From contig NZ_JNXG01000001.1 in the NCBI RefSeq assembly GCF_000717025.1, forward strand, positions 558,001 to 622,000: DNA of 64,000 bases, written 5' to 3'. Position 1 is the stretch's first letter; every line of letters begins with the position of its first letter. The translations under genes and the position numbers were made by a program. Under the pieces are notes generated by a model that saw nothing but the letters and a program-made list of their open reading frames with translations, did no database searches and was not told where the DNA came from. This document shows positions 7,429 through 15,718 of this stretch, one piece after another. The stretch comes from Streptomyces atroolivaceus. GTDB taxonomy: Bacteria; Actinomycetota; Actinomycetes; Streptomycetales; Streptomycetaceae.

Positions 7429-9096
7429 TCAGTCCTTCCGCAGGCCGACCGTGCCGGGAGTGGTGTCCTGGGCATCGGGGTCCGCGCCGTTGCGGGGGGC
7501 CGGGACGGCCGCGGAGGTGACCACGGGGGCCTCCACGGGGGCTTCCTCGGCGGCCAGGCGTTCCATGCCGCTCGTCGTCTTGAGGGGCTTCTCCTTGATG
7601 AAGAGCACCGCGAGAAGGCCGAGGAAGGCGAACGGGGTGGCGATGAGGAAGAGATCGCCGGTCGCGACGCCGTAGGCGTGCTCGACGATGTTCTTCATCG
7701 GCTCGGGCAGCTTCGTCATGTCGGGTACGGCGCTGCCGTGCCCGCCGCCGGCCACGGGGATCCCGCTCTCCGACAGGCCCTTGGCCATCTCGCTGGCCAC
7801 CCGGTTGGCGAGGATCGCGCCGAGCACGCTGGTGCCGATGGTGCCGCCGAGGCTGCGGAAGAACGACAGCACGGAGGTCGCGGCGCCCAGTTCGTGGGCG
7901 GGCACGTCGTTCTGCGCGGCCAGCACGAGGTTCTGCATCAGCATGCCGACGCCGATACCCATGAGTGCCATGTAGAGGCTCAGCAGGCCGAAGTGCGTGT
8001 CGGCGTCGATGGTCGAGAGCAGACCGAGGCCGGCCGTCATGACGACGGCGCCCGAGACGAGGTAGATCTTCCACTTGCCCGTGGCGGAGATGATCTGTCC
8101 GGCGACGGTGGAGGAGACCAGCAGACCACCGATCAGCGGGAGGCTCATGAGCCCCGCGACGGTCGGGGACTTGCCCAGCGAGATCTGGAAGTACTGGGAC
8201 AGGAACACGGTTCCCGCGAACATCGCGATACCGACGAAGAAGCTCGCCAGGGTCGTCAGCGACACCGTGCGGTTGCGGAAGATGTCGAGCGGGATGACCG
8301 GCTCCGCGGCCTTGGACTCGACGTAGACCGCCGCCACCAGGAGCACCACCCCGGTGGCCACCAGCGCGGCCGTCTGCCAGGACGCCCAGTCGAAGCTGTT
8401 GCCCGCGAGGGAGGTCCAGATCAGCAGCGCGGAGACGCCCGCGACGATGAGGAAGGCGCCCGTCCAGTCGATCCTGACCTCACGGCGGACGGTCGGCAGC
8501 TTCAGGGTGCGCTGGAGCAGCACGATCCCGGCCAGTGCGAACGGCACACCGATGAAGAAGCACCAGCGCCAGCCGAGCCACGAGGTGTCCACGAGGACAC
8601 CGCCGATCAGCGGACCGGCGACCGTGCCCACGGCGAAGACCGCGCCGAAGATCCCCGCGTACTTGCCGAGCCGGCGCGGCGGGATGATGGCGGCCATCAC
8701 GATCTGGGCCAGCGCCGTCAGACCACCGGCGCCGATGCCCTGGATGACACGGCTGACGATCAGGGTCACGACGTCCTGGGAGAAGCCGGCCACCAGCGAG
8801 CCGACCACGAACAGGCCGAGCGAGAGCTGGAGCAGCAGCTTCTGGTTGAACAGGTCGGCGAGCTTGCCCCACAGCGGCACGGTGGCCGTCATGGCGAGCA
8901 GTTCGGAGGTCACGACCCACGTGTACGAGGACTGGCTCGCACCGAGATCGGCGATGATCCTCGGCAGGGCGTTGGCGACGACCGTACCCGCGAGGATGGC
9001 GACGAACATGCCCGCCATCAGCCCGGACATCGCCTGGAGTATCTGACGGTTGGACATGGAGGTGGGCGCCTGTCCGGGCGCCTCGGTTGCGGTCAC
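7429..9096 (-). CDS. DHA2-type MFS drug transporter
   Basis: The start is GTG 9096 (VTATEAPGQAP) behind GAAGAAGGA; longer readings run into the TetR gene region. The 555-residue protein has 14 predicted helices from MSNRQILQAMSGLMAGMFVAILAG onwards. It carries the DHA2 motifs NALPRIIADLG, AMTATVPLWGKLADLFNQK (loop 2-3 motif A) and QGIGAGGLTALAQIVMAAI (helix 5 motif C of antiporters). It closely resembles the exporter at 510-3005 but lacks the C-terminal beta-sandwich repeats. It lies 79 bp downstream of a TetR gene in the same direction, a usual drug-efflux pair. Confidence 0.92.
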   Translation of the reverse strand: MTATEAPGQAPTSMSNRQILQAMSGLMAGMFVAILAGTVVANALPRIIADLGASQSSYTWVVTSELLAMTATVPLWGKLADLFNQKLLLQLSLGLFVVGSLVAGFSQDVVTLIVSRVIQGIGAGGLTALAQIVMAAIIPPRRLGKYAGIFGAVFAVGTVAGPLIGGVLVDTSWLGWRWCFFIGVPFALAGIVLLQRTLKLPTVRREVRIDWTGAFLIVAGVSALLIWTSLAGNSFDWASWQTAALVATGVVLLVAAVYVESKAAEPVIPLDIFRNRTVSLTTLASFFVGIAMFAGTVFLSQYFQISLGKSPTVAGLMSLPLIGGLLVSSTVAGQIISATGKWKIYLVSGAVVMTAGLGLLSTIDADTHFGLLSLYMALMGIGVGMLMQNLVLAAQNDVPAHELGAATSVLSFFRSLGGTIGTSVLGAILANRVASEMAKGLSESGIPVAGGGHGSAVPDMTKLPEPMKNIVEHAYGVATGDLFLIATPFAFLGLLAVLFIKEKPLKTTSGMERLAAEEAPVEAPVVTSAAVPAPRNGADPDAQDTTPGTVGLRKD

Positions 9097-9175
9097 GGTG
9101 TCCTTCTTCGGTACTGGTGCAGAACAGGGTCGGTGATGTGCGGGGCGCTCCCCGGCGGTCGGCGGCGTGCCGGGG

Positions 9176-9823
9176 CTAGGCGGAGGGCCGCGGGAGGCCT
9201 TGCGCCAGTTGGGCGAAGACGTCCTGGAAGACGTCCGCGAGCGCGGTCTTCCCGGGGTGGGCGCACCAGTGCTCGATGGCGACCCGCAAGGCGGTCTGGG
9301 TGACCGCGGCCAGGAGCCGGGGAAAGGTGCCGGCGTCGGACGGCCCTTCCGCGCCCGGCCGGGTGGCGTCGAGCCAGTCGGTGATCGCGGCGGACAGGGC
9401 CCGCTCCTCCGCCACATGCGCCTTCAGGCCGCGGTGGATGAGGTGCGGTGACCGCTGGAGCACCTTGGACTGCAGGGCCCAGAACTCCTGCCGGCCCTCG
9501 AATCCGTCGAGCTCGGCGACGAGGGCGTCGCGGACCACCTCGAGCGGCGGCCGGTCGGCGGGGGCACGGCGCACGGACTCCCTGACCCGCTCGCCCACCT
9601 CGTCGTCGACCAGGACGAACGCGTCGTCGTGACTGGGGAAGTAGTTGAAGAACGTTCTGGGGGAGACGCCGGCGGCCTCACTGATGGCCTCGACCGTGAC
9701 GTTCTCGACGCCGTGCTCCGCGGCGAGGCGTACGGCTGCCTCCGCGATGGCCCTGCGCGTGGCCTGCTTCTTGCGCTCCCGGAGCCCGGGTCCGGATGTC
9801 GTCGTCTTCGCCACATCGTGCAT
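9176..9823 (-). CDS. TetR-family transcriptional regulator
   Basis: The 215-residue protein starts at ATG 9823. The N-terminal TetR helix-turn-helix is clear: RERKKQATRRAIAEAAVRLAAEHGVENVTVEAISEAAGVSPRTFFNYFPSHDDAFV. The remaining roughly 140 residues form the ligand-binding helical domain. It probably represses itself and the MFS gene downstream. Just upstream of the start, GATG-CA-CATC (9834-9843) is a short palindrome that could be part of its operator. The effector is unknown. Confidence 0.92.
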   Translation of the reverse strand: MHDVAKTTTSGPGLRERKKQATRRAIAEAAVRLAAEHGVENVTVEAISEAAGVSPRTFFNYFPSHDDAFVLVDDEVGERVRESVRRAPADRPPLEVVRDALVAELDGFEGRQEFWALQSKVLQRSPHLIHRGLKAHVAEERALSAAITDWLDATRPGAEGPSDAGTFPRLLAAVTQTALRVAIEHWCAHPGKTALADVFQDVFAQLAQGLPRPSA

Positions 9824-9871
9824 AGTAGGCAAAGATGCACATCCTGCAAAATTATTTCGCGGGTGGTTCCA

Positions 9872-10160
9872 GGAGCCGGTGGTACCGACCCGGGCGCCGG
9901 CGAGCAGGGTGCGCACGTGATCCTCGCTGTGCGGGACGGGGCCAAGGGGCACCGGGCGGTCGCGGAGATCACCGCCGGGCACCCGGGCGACGAACTGGCG
10001 GTCCGCCAGGCCGGCCTGACGGGCCTGGACTCGGCCCGCGATTTTTTCGGCCCGCTGCGCGCCGACCGGTCGAGCCTGGACGTGCTCATCGACAACGCTG
10101 GTCTGATGGCACCGCCCCGGACGTCCGACGGGCGTGGCCCGGCCACCACCGGGAGCGCGC
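9872..10160 (+). pseudogene. Short-chain dehydrogenase/reductase remnant
   Basis: In one plus-strand frame the translation reads GAHVILAVRDGAKGHRAVAEI ... LTGLDSARDFFGPLRADRSSLDVLIDNAGLMAPPR. This is the beta-2/alpha-2 region and the NAG strand of a classical SDR. The N-terminal TGxxxGIG nucleotide loop is missing, and the frame turns into unrelated sequence after about residue 110 with no YxxxK active site. It is a fragment of a once-complete oxidoreductase, next to the decayed island. Its boundaries are approximate. Confidence 0.65.
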
Positions 10161-10201
10161 CCTCGCCGCTTCCGGCGTGGTGCGGACGTGCCGCACGCAA
10201 A

Positions 10202-10240
10202 ACACCCTCCTGACGCTGTTTTCACAGTTCAGGAGGGTGT
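10202..10240. terminator. Hairpin at the outer edge of the decayed island
   Basis: ACACCCTCCTGA (10202-10213) pairs perfectly with TCAGGAGGGTGT (10229-10240). It lies 4 bp from the duplicated tRNA fragment and was probably the original terminator of the tRNA-Ser gene before insertion. Confidence 0.65.
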
Positions 10241-10244
10241 GAGA

Positions 10245-10299
10245 GCGGTAGCGGAGGGATTTGAACCCTCGGTGAGTTTCCCCACACTCGCTTTCGAGG
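10245..10299. repeat. attachment-site copy of tRNA-Ser(CGA) 3' part (distal end)
   Basis: These 55 bp are identical to 12501-12555. They cover the discriminator, acceptor 3' strand, T arm, variable arm and anticodon stem. After 10299 the sequence leaves the tRNA match (GAGG then TCTG instead of CGAG). Confidence 0.9.
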
Positions 10300-10332
10300 T
10301 CTGTTCGCGCTGGTCAGGTGCCTGTACGCCAT

Positions 10333-10439
10333 CGTTCACGGCCGTTCGCGACGGGCTTTCGGCCGCGACCCTCTAGACCCGAAGTACGGCCGTGAACGGT
10401 GGTGCACGACTGTGAACGAGACGGAAACTGAGACGGAGC
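10333..10439. repeat. Inverted and direct repeats beside the distal att site (possible integrase arm or Xis sites)
   Basis: CGTTCACGGCCGT (10333-10345) and ACGGCCGTGAACG (10386-10398) are perfect 13-bp inverted repeats. A further GTGAACG lies at 10412-10418. The 22 bp at 10418-10439 (GAGACGGAAACTGAG...) recur with two mismatches at 12434-12455, just inside the opposite end. Such paired sites near att suit recombination-protein binding. Confidence 0.5.
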
Positions 10440-10602
10440 ACAGGCAGGGAACGAGACTGTGCCGAAGCCGCCTCTGCATGCCCTGTGCCGTGCGCTGCGT
10501 GAATCACTAGGCCGAGGAATCTGCCTCGTCGATGCCCCTGCGGTCAGGCGCCACGGTCGGCCCGCAATGATGTCCTCTTCATCACGAGATCCTGGGGGGA
10601 TC

Positions 10603-11034
10603 ATGTGCACGCGCATCGCAGCCGTCTTCACGGTGGGCCTGATACTTGCGACGCTCACCGGTTGCAGCAGCAGCGACCGGGAAGACACGACGGTTGATGC
10701 TTCCAAGGCGGTGGTCACTCCCAAGACGCCGCTCTACACCGTGGTTAACAAGGTCGAGAAGAGCAAAGTTGGCAGCGTGGACCTAGTGATCCCGAACGCC
10801 ACCGTGGAGGAGGCCAAGGCAGCCATCCGGGACTACGCCAAAACCATCGATGGTCAGTTGAACTACGGCATCAACGTAATCCGGGACAAAGACGACATGG
10901 GCATCGAGGATTACGTTTGCCATGGCGAGTGGGTGATAGACGAGCAGGCAGCCCGGGCGTACACCGGCGGCCGCGTCACCTCCGACACTTGGCCAGCGAT
11001 CGGGTGGTACTGCTCCAATCCCAAGCAGGCTTAA
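10603..11034 (+). CDS. Putative secreted lipoprotein
   Basis: ATG 10603 follows a GGGGGGA ribosome site. The 143-residue protein has a lipoprotein signal (MCTRIAAVFTVGLILATLTGC, lipobox LTGC, mature Cys about residue 20), so it should be anchored on the outer face of the membrane. The mature part has no domain I recognise; it contains NATVEEAKAAIRDYAK and a C-terminal WPAIGWYCSNPKQA with two further cysteines that could form a disulphide (C at VCHGEW and YCSN). It is cargo of the decayed island. Its stop codon directly adjoins the integrase remnant, which continues in the same frame. Confidence 0.75.
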   Translation: MCTRIAAVFTVGLILATLTGCSSSDREDTTVDASKAVVTPKTPLYTVVNKVEKSKVGSVDLVIPNATVEEAKAAIRDYAKTIDGQLNYGINVIRDKDDMGIEDYVCHGEWVIDEQAARAYTGGRVTSDTWPAIGWYCSNPKQA

Positions 11035-11546
11035 ACCCGCGCCCGACGACCGCAGTACGCCCACGGCTGCGCCGACGGGAAGACTTGTGGCCGCAAGGCT
11101 GGGTACTGCCCGCAGCGCCAGCGCACCAATCCGGAAACGGCCGACACCGAGTCGCGCGCCGGCCGCCGGGCGGTCGGGCTTCCGCAGCAGCTTGTGGACC
11201 TACTCCGTACCCACCGGAAACGGCAGGACGCTGAGCGGGCCGCTGCCGGGGACCGCTGGAAGGAAGAGGGCTGGCTCTTTGCCACCGCCGTCGGCTGTGG
11301 CACCTCACCCCGTACGGACTACGACGACTGGAAGGAGCTGTTGCAGGCTGCCAAGGTCCGGGACGGCCGACTGCATGGCGCTCGCCACACGGCCGCGACG
11401 GGCTGCTGATCCTCGGAGTCTCGGAGCGGGCCGTCATGGGGCTCATGGGCTGGTCAACCACCGCAATGGCCGCCCGCTATCAGCACATGGTCGACACCGT
11501 TCGGACCAACGTGGCGGAACAGGTCGACGGGCTCATCTGGCAGTAG
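11035..11546 (+). pseudogene. Tyrosine integrase remnant (C-terminal half, frameshifted)
   Basis: Translation right after the lipoprotein stop gives RRPQYAHGCADGKTCGRKAGYC ... SRAGRRAVGLPQQLVDLLRTHRK ... RTDYDDWKELLQAAKVRDGRLHGARHTAATG. This is clearly homologous to the intact integrase at 59638-60915. A frameshift near 11405 then continues LLILGVSERAVMGLMGWSTTAMAARYQHMVDTV to the TAG at 11544-11546, including the active-site Tyr. The N-terminal DNA-binding half and the first catalytic Arg region are missing. It marks the element's origin but is not functional. Confidence 0.88.
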
Positions 11547-11555
11547 GAAGAACCT

Positions 11556-11584
11556 CCGGGCGTGTCGCTGGCAGGCACGCCCGG
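11556..11584. terminator. Hairpin after the integrase remnant
   Basis: CCGGGCGTG (11556-11564) and CACGCCCGG (11576-11584) pair perfectly. It lies between the integrase remnant and the convergent membrane-protein gene, whose stop is 11 bp away. Confidence 0.6.
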
Positions 11585-11594
11585 AAACCGCCTG

Positions 11595-11894
11595 CTATTG
11601 CACGGCCTTGCCACCCAGCAGGCCGACCATGGCACCGAAGCCCAAGTTGGCGAGCGTGGAACAGGTGTCCATCGCTGACTTTGCAGCGTCGGTCGGCTTC
11701 TCGATGAAGATCCCGATGTACAAGCTAGCCACGAGCGTGAGCACCGTGATCACCGTTACGCAAATGAAGACCAGCTTGAAGTGGGCGGTCACCGTGGTGA
11801 CCTCAGGTACGGCAGCAGCGGTAACGGGCATCTGATCTGTGACTACCGCCGGCGCGGCACTCACAGCGCTGGGAGTCGCGAGTCCTTCACTCAC
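11595..11894 (-). CDS. Two-helix membrane protein of the decayed island
   Basis: The 99-residue protein begins MSEGLATPSAVSAAPAVV. It has one long hydrophobic helix at about residues 39-65 (FKLVFICVTVITVLTLVASLYIGIFI) and a second, glycine-rich one at the C-terminus (TLANLGFGAMVGLLGGKAV). It overlaps the upstream gene by 8 bp, so the two are translationally coupled. I recognise no family. The pairing with a second small membrane protein suggests one complex. Confidence 0.65.
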   Translation of the reverse strand: MSEGLATPSAVSAAPAVVTDQMPVTAAAVPEVTTVTAHFKLVFICVTVITVLTLVASLYIGIFIEKPTDAAKSAMDTCSTLANLGFGAMVGLLGGKAVQ

Positions 11895-12357
11895 TTGACC
11901 CGCCCCCTTGGGCAGGCTCGGAGCCGTTTACAACTGGTGGGGCAACTTGCTGCGCTGTCTGGCGGATGGTGGTCGAGTTCGCCGCTGCGGCATCTCCCGC
12001 TACAGGGCCGATGAAGACGCCGTCTTGAGGTACCGCTGTTACAGGATGGCTTTGGCTGGTGCTTCCGTGGGACGTGTCACCGTCATCCGTCTCTTTGCTG
12101 AGTAGCTCATTCAGCCTTGTCTGGATTTCCTCTGGGCTGGAACCACTCACCTCCACGCGCTTACCGTCGATCTCGACGATCAGGGAGGTTCTACGAGGGC
12201 GCCGGAAGATCGCGCGCAGAATGCTGCGCAATGAGTCACTGACCACGCTGATGATGCCGACCAGTGAGACGGCCGCGAGCGTGGATACCAAGTCGAATTG
12301 CAAGCCCCACCCCTCCCCCAGGATGGGAGTGAACGCGACGACTGCGTCACTCCGCAC
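11887..12357 (-). CDS. Membrane-anchored small protein, EACC1-like
   Basis: The 156-residue protein is read from ATG 12357. One transmembrane segment covers about residues 22-42 (DLVSTLAAVSLVGIISVVSD). A basic stretch follows (RRPRR), then a short beta-alpha unit, SLIVEIDGKRVEVSGSSPEEIQTRLNELL. That last motif resembles the effector-associated constant component (EACC1) peptides of actinobacterial conflict systems as I remember them; this is a resemblance, not a firm assignment. The C-terminal 60 residues are low-complexity and polar. The stop overlaps the start of the next membrane-protein gene. Confidence 0.55.
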   Translation of the reverse strand: MRSDAVVAFTPILGEGWGLQFDLVSTLAAVSLVGIISVVSDSLRSILRAIFRRPRRTSLIVEIDGKRVEVSGSSPEEIQTRLNELLSKETDDGDTSHGSTSQSHPVTAVPQDGVFIGPVAGDAAAANSTTIRQTAQQVAPPVVNGSEPAQGGGSSE

Positions 12358-12433
12358 CCACGATTGTGCGTCACGGGACGCTCAGGCGTACCCCGTCTGC
12401 GTCGGCGCGTTGGGCGGTCCTAGAGCAGCAAGT

Positions 12434-12455
12434 GAGACGCAAACTGAGACGGAAC
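12434..12455. repeat. Inner direct repeat near the tRNA-proximal end of the decayed island
   Basis: These 22 bp match 10418-10439 with two mismatches (GAGACGCAAACTGAGACGGA...). The two copies sit inside opposite ends of the island, like arm-type or excisionase sites. Confidence 0.45.
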
Positions 12456-12460
12456 GCAGT

Positions 12461-12492
12461 GAAGGGACCGACCTAAACGGGTCGGTCCCTTC
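12461..12492. terminator. Terminator hairpin downstream of tRNA-Ser(CGA)
   Basis: GAAGGGACCGACC (12461-12473) pairs perfectly with GGTCGGTCCCTTC (12480-12492). It lies 9 bp from the tRNA 3' end on the element side, so the incoming element supplied a new terminator for the tRNA. Confidence 0.7.
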
Positions 12493-12500
12493 ATCTACCT

Positions 12501-12555
12501 GCGGTAGCGGAGGGATTTGAACCCTCGGTGAGTTTCCCCACACTCGCTTTCGAGG
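12501..12555. repeat. attachment-site copy inside tRNA-Ser(CGA)
   Basis: This is the tRNA-internal copy of the 55-bp direct repeat at 10245-10299. It leaves the tRNA gene intact. Confidence 0.9.
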
Positions 12556-12586
12556 CGAGCTCCTTCGGCCGCTCGGACACGCTACC
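12502..12586 (-). tRNA. tRNA-Ser (anticodon CGA)
   Basis: The minus strand folds into a class II tRNA. The acceptor GGTAGCG pairs with CGCTACC, with discriminator G at 12502. The anticodon stem CTCGC/GCGAG holds loop CTCGAAA, giving anticodon CGA (reads UCG). A long variable arm and a T arm GAGGGTTCAAATCCCTC follow. CCA is not encoded. Its 3' half was used as an integration site. Confidence 0.95.
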
Positions 12587-12665
12587 GAGAGAGAGCTTAG
12601 ACCATGCCGGGCCCTGGTTCGAAATCCGATTCCGGGTGACGGCCCGGAGCGCGTGCCGGGCGGCC

Positions 12666-13175
<510 letters not shown>

Positions 13176-13748
13176 CTAGCGGACGGCCTCCAGTACCTCG
13201 GCCGCTCCCAGCGCGTCCGCGATCTCCGCCAGGGCGTCGGTGCGCAGGGTCAGCAGATCCTTCTCGGACACCCCGAGGTCGGCGAGGACCCCGAGATCGC
13301 CGAGCGGCCCCGCCGGTACGGCGTCGGGGTCGTCATCCAGGTCGGGTCCGGTGACAGCGGCTGGGACGCTGCCGGCATCGGACTGGGGTTCTTCCGGTTC
13401 GCCGTCCTCCGTACCGTCGAGGTCGACGAGCTCCTCGAGTGCGGCGATCTCGTCCTCGGCCCCCGGTTCGCGGCCGAGCAGTTCATCGGTGAGCAGGATC
13501 TCCCCGTACGAGGAGCGGGCGGCGGCGGACGCGTCCGAGACGTAGATACGGGGGTCCTCCTCACCGTCCACCCGGATGACGCCGAACCAGGCGTCCTCCT
13601 GCTCGATGTAGACCAGGACCGTGTCCTCGTCCACCGAGGCCCCACGGGCCAGATCCGTCAGGTCGGACAGGGTTTCCACATCGTCGAGCTCCGTGTCGCT
13701 CGCTTCCCACCCGTCTTCGGTGCGCGCGAGCAGTGCGGCGAAGTACAC
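13176..13748 (-). CDS. TadA-associated acidic protein
   Basis: I chose GTG 13748 (VYFAALLARTEDGWEASDTELDD) because GGGAGAG lies at the right distance upstream; ATG 13769 would add 7 residues. The 190-residue protein is strongly acidic. Its N-terminal part (to about residue 95, YGEILLTDELLG) looks like a compact domain, and its C-terminal part ends LGVSEKDLLTLRTDALAEIADALGAAEVLEAVR. Streptomyces genomes carry this gene directly upstream of tadA, where it is called tRNA adenosine deaminase-associated protein. The biochemical role is not established. Confidence 0.85.
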   Translation of the reverse strand: MYFAALLARTEDGWEASDTELDDVETLSDLTDLARGASVDEDTVLVYIEQEDAWFGVIRVDGEEDPRIYVSDASAAARSSYGEILLTDELLGREPGAEDEIAALEELVDLDGTEDGEPEEPQSDAGSVPAAVTGPDLDDDPDAVPAGPLGDLGVLADLGVSEKDLLTLRTDALAEIADALGAAEVLEAVR

Positions 13749-13953
13749 CGTGACTCTCCCACTGGTCATAGGTGAATCGGTCCGACGGGAGGGCAGACGG
13801 TCATCCGGCTGCTCTGGGCCCCGCCCAATCGGCATCGTGGCAGAAACGAGCGCGATGCGAGACCTCTTCGACCGTTGCGTCGGCCATCAGTTGTTCCGGG
13901 TGCGCGTCCGCCGACGGTGCTCCGGAGCCGGTCCTGCCGCGCCGGAACCGTCC

Positions 13954-14115
13954 TCACCAGCGGAACGTACGCATCCGCATCTGTTGGCGCATACGGGCCG
14001 CGCGGGCCCTGCGCGGCTGAACCCGGTCGCGCAGTTGCTTCGCCTCGTGGAGCTCGCGGAGGAACTGCGCCCTGCGTCTCCGGCGCGCCGCGTCACTCTC
14101 CTGGGCGTCAGGCAC
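13954..14115 (-). CDS. Conserved small arginine-rich protein (53 aa)
   Basis: The start is GTG 14115 behind GGGAGAG. The product begins VPDAQESDAARRRRRAQFLR and ends MRQQMRMRTFRW. It is highly basic (about 30% Arg) and probably one long helix, which suggests nucleic-acid or ribosome contact. I remember near-identical small proteins between tadA and upp in other Streptomyces, which supports a real gene. The function is unknown. It is divergent from upp. Confidence 0.7.
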   Translation of the reverse strand: MPDAQESDAARRRRRAQFLRELHEAKQLRDRVQPRRARAARMRQQMRMRTFRW

Positions 14116-14305
14116 GCTCTCCCGCGCGTCGGGCAGGTCGCGCGCGTCGCGTCCGGCCTGCCGCTGATTCCGCTGCTCCCCATCGGGCAATCGACACACC
14201 ACCCCAAGCCTGGGTACGTATGTCCCCACCTTCCCCCCGAACAGGTGCTTGATGCCAGTGCGGACTGGCGGGAACCCCGCCCGGGGCACGGTTACTGTTG
14301 ACGGC

Positions 14306-14941
14306 ATGCGGATCCACGTCGTCGACCACCCGCTGGTGGCGCACAAACTCACCACACTGCGCGACAAGCGCACCGACTCCCCGACCTTCCGGCGTCTCGC
14401 CGACGAGCTGGTCACCCTCCTCGCGTACGAGGCCACCAGGGATGTGCGGACCGAGCTGGTCGACATCGAGACCCCGGTGACGCCCACGACCGGCGTGAAG
14501 CTGTCGCATCCGCGCCCCCTGGTCGTCCCGATCCTGCGCGCCGGTCTAGGCATGCTGGACGGAATGGTGCGGCTGCTCCCCACCGCCGAGGTCGGCTTCC
14601 TCGGCATGATCCGCAACGAGGAGACGCTCCAGGCGGAGACGTACGCCACGCGGATGCCCGAGGACCTCTCCGGCCGTCAGGTCTACGTCCTGGACCCGAT
14701 GCTGGCCACCGGCGGCACGCTCGTCGCGGCCATCCGGGAGCTGATCAAGCGCGGCGCGGACGACGTCACCGCGGTCGTGCTGCTGGCGGCGCCCGAGGGC
14801 GTCGAGGTGATGGAGCGCGAGCTGGCCGGCACGCCGGTCACGGTCGTCACGGCCTCGGTCGACGAGCGGCTCAACGAGAACGGCTACATCGTGCCGGGGC
14901 TCGGCGACGCCGGTGACCGGATGTACGGCACCGCCGACTGA
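14306..14941 (+). CDS. upp: Uracil phosphoribosyltransferase
   Basis: The 211-residue protein starts at ATG 14306 ([25 protein letters not shown]). It salvages uracil: uracil + PRPP gives UMP + PPi. The PRPP-binding loop [18 protein letters not shown] and the uracil-binding C-terminal [14 protein letters not shown] are intact, as is the GTP/PRPP-region motif [13 protein letters not shown]. Length and sequence are typical. No Shine-Dalgarno is visible, and TTACTGT 12 nt upstream may be a -10 box of a nearly leaderless message. Confidence 0.97.
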   Translation: MRIHVVDHPLVAHKLTTLRDKRTDSPTFRRLADELVTLLAYEATRDVRTELVDIETPVTPTTGVKLSHPRPLVVPILRAGLGMLDGMVRLLPTAEVGFLGMIRNEETLQAETYATRMPEDLSGRQVYVLDPMLATGGTLVAAIRELIKRGADDVTAVVLLAAPEGVEVMERELAGTPVTVVTASVDERLNENGYIVPGLGDAGDRMYGTAD

Positions 14942-14980
14942 TCCCCGCGGACCCGGCTCCCCGGACCGGCCCCCGCCGCC

Positions 14981-15601
14981 TCAGCAGGAGGACGGTGCCG
15001 GGGCCGGCTTCGTGAGGGCGGTGAGTGCCGAGGCCGCCGCCGCGGGGGTGCTGAACGCCTTGAACTTCGTACCGATGATCAGGTCCACGTCCGCGGTCCT
15101 GCGGGCGTCGGTCTTCTGCGCGGCTCCCGGCAGCTGGGTGGCGAGCACGGGGAAGGAGCCGTTCATGGCCGTCGGACCGCCGAGCAGCATTCCGGTGCCG
15201 GGCACCTTCTTGTCGTACGCGGCCGGTGCGTTGTCCACCTTGCCGATGGCGAAGCCGCGCTTCTTGAGTTCGTCCGCGGCGGCCTTGGCCAGCCCGCTGC
15301 GTGGCGTCGCGTTGTAGATGTTGACCTTGATGGTGGCCGGCTTCGGGAGCGCCTTCGCGGGCGCCGCGGCGCTCGCGGAGGGGCACACCTTCGGGCGGTC
15401 GGCCGCGTTCGCCTGTTTGTTCCCGCCGGTGAAGACGTCGATGAGCTGAAGCGTGCCCCAGCCGGCCAGGCCGAGGGCCACCACGGCGGCGGCGACCGAA
15501 AGTACCAGCTTGCGGCGATGACGGGGGCGCCGCATGCGGGGGTAGGTGTTACCCGTGATGCGGTACTTTCCGCCCAAGCCGGGAGGGGTCAGCATGCTCA
15601 T
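14981..15601 (-). CDS. LytR C-terminal-domain membrane protein
   Basis: The 206-residue protein has a basic cytoplasmic N-terminus (about 30 residues, RMRRPRHRRK) and one transmembrane helix at about 31-53 (LVLSVAAAVVALGLAGWGTLQLI). An extracellular LytR_C domain follows from about residue 88 (ATIKVNIYNATPRSGLAKAAADELKKRGFAIGKVDNAP), ending with a C-terminal Cys. LytR_C domains accompany cell-wall glycopolymer ligases or stand alone at the cell surface. Met1 and Met3 are equally possible starts. It converges on upp with a 39-bp gap. Confidence 0.85.
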   Translation of the reverse strand: MSMLTPPGLGGKYRITGNTYPRMRRPRHRRKLVLSVAAAVVALGLAGWGTLQLIDVFTGGNKQANAADRPKVCPSASAAAPAKALPKPATIKVNIYNATPRSGLAKAAADELKKRGFAIGKVDNAPAAYDKKVPGTGMLLGGPTAMNGSFPVLATQLPGAAQKTDARRTADVDLIIGTKFKAFSTPAAAASALTALTKPAPAPSSC

Positions 15602-15718
15602 GGGCGCAGCGTAGTGCGACCCGGTGAAGATGCGTACTAAACGATCAACCTATGGCACCCGTACGTGCATAAAAACACCCGAAAGGCCCGAAATGCTCCA
15701 CGGGTGGGAGTGGCGCGC

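Larger units (their letters stand above)
10245..12555. mobile_element. Decayed integrative element at tRNA-Ser(CGA)
   Basis: A 55-bp sequence inside tRNA-Ser(CGA) (12501-12555) is repeated exactly at 10245-10299 in the same orientation, as expected for attL/attR after integration into a tRNA 3' end. The 2.3 kb between them hold a lipoprotein gene, a frameshifted tyrosine integrase remnant pointing towards the tRNA, and two overlapping membrane-protein genes. No replication or transfer genes remain, so the element cannot move by itself. Confidence 0.85.
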
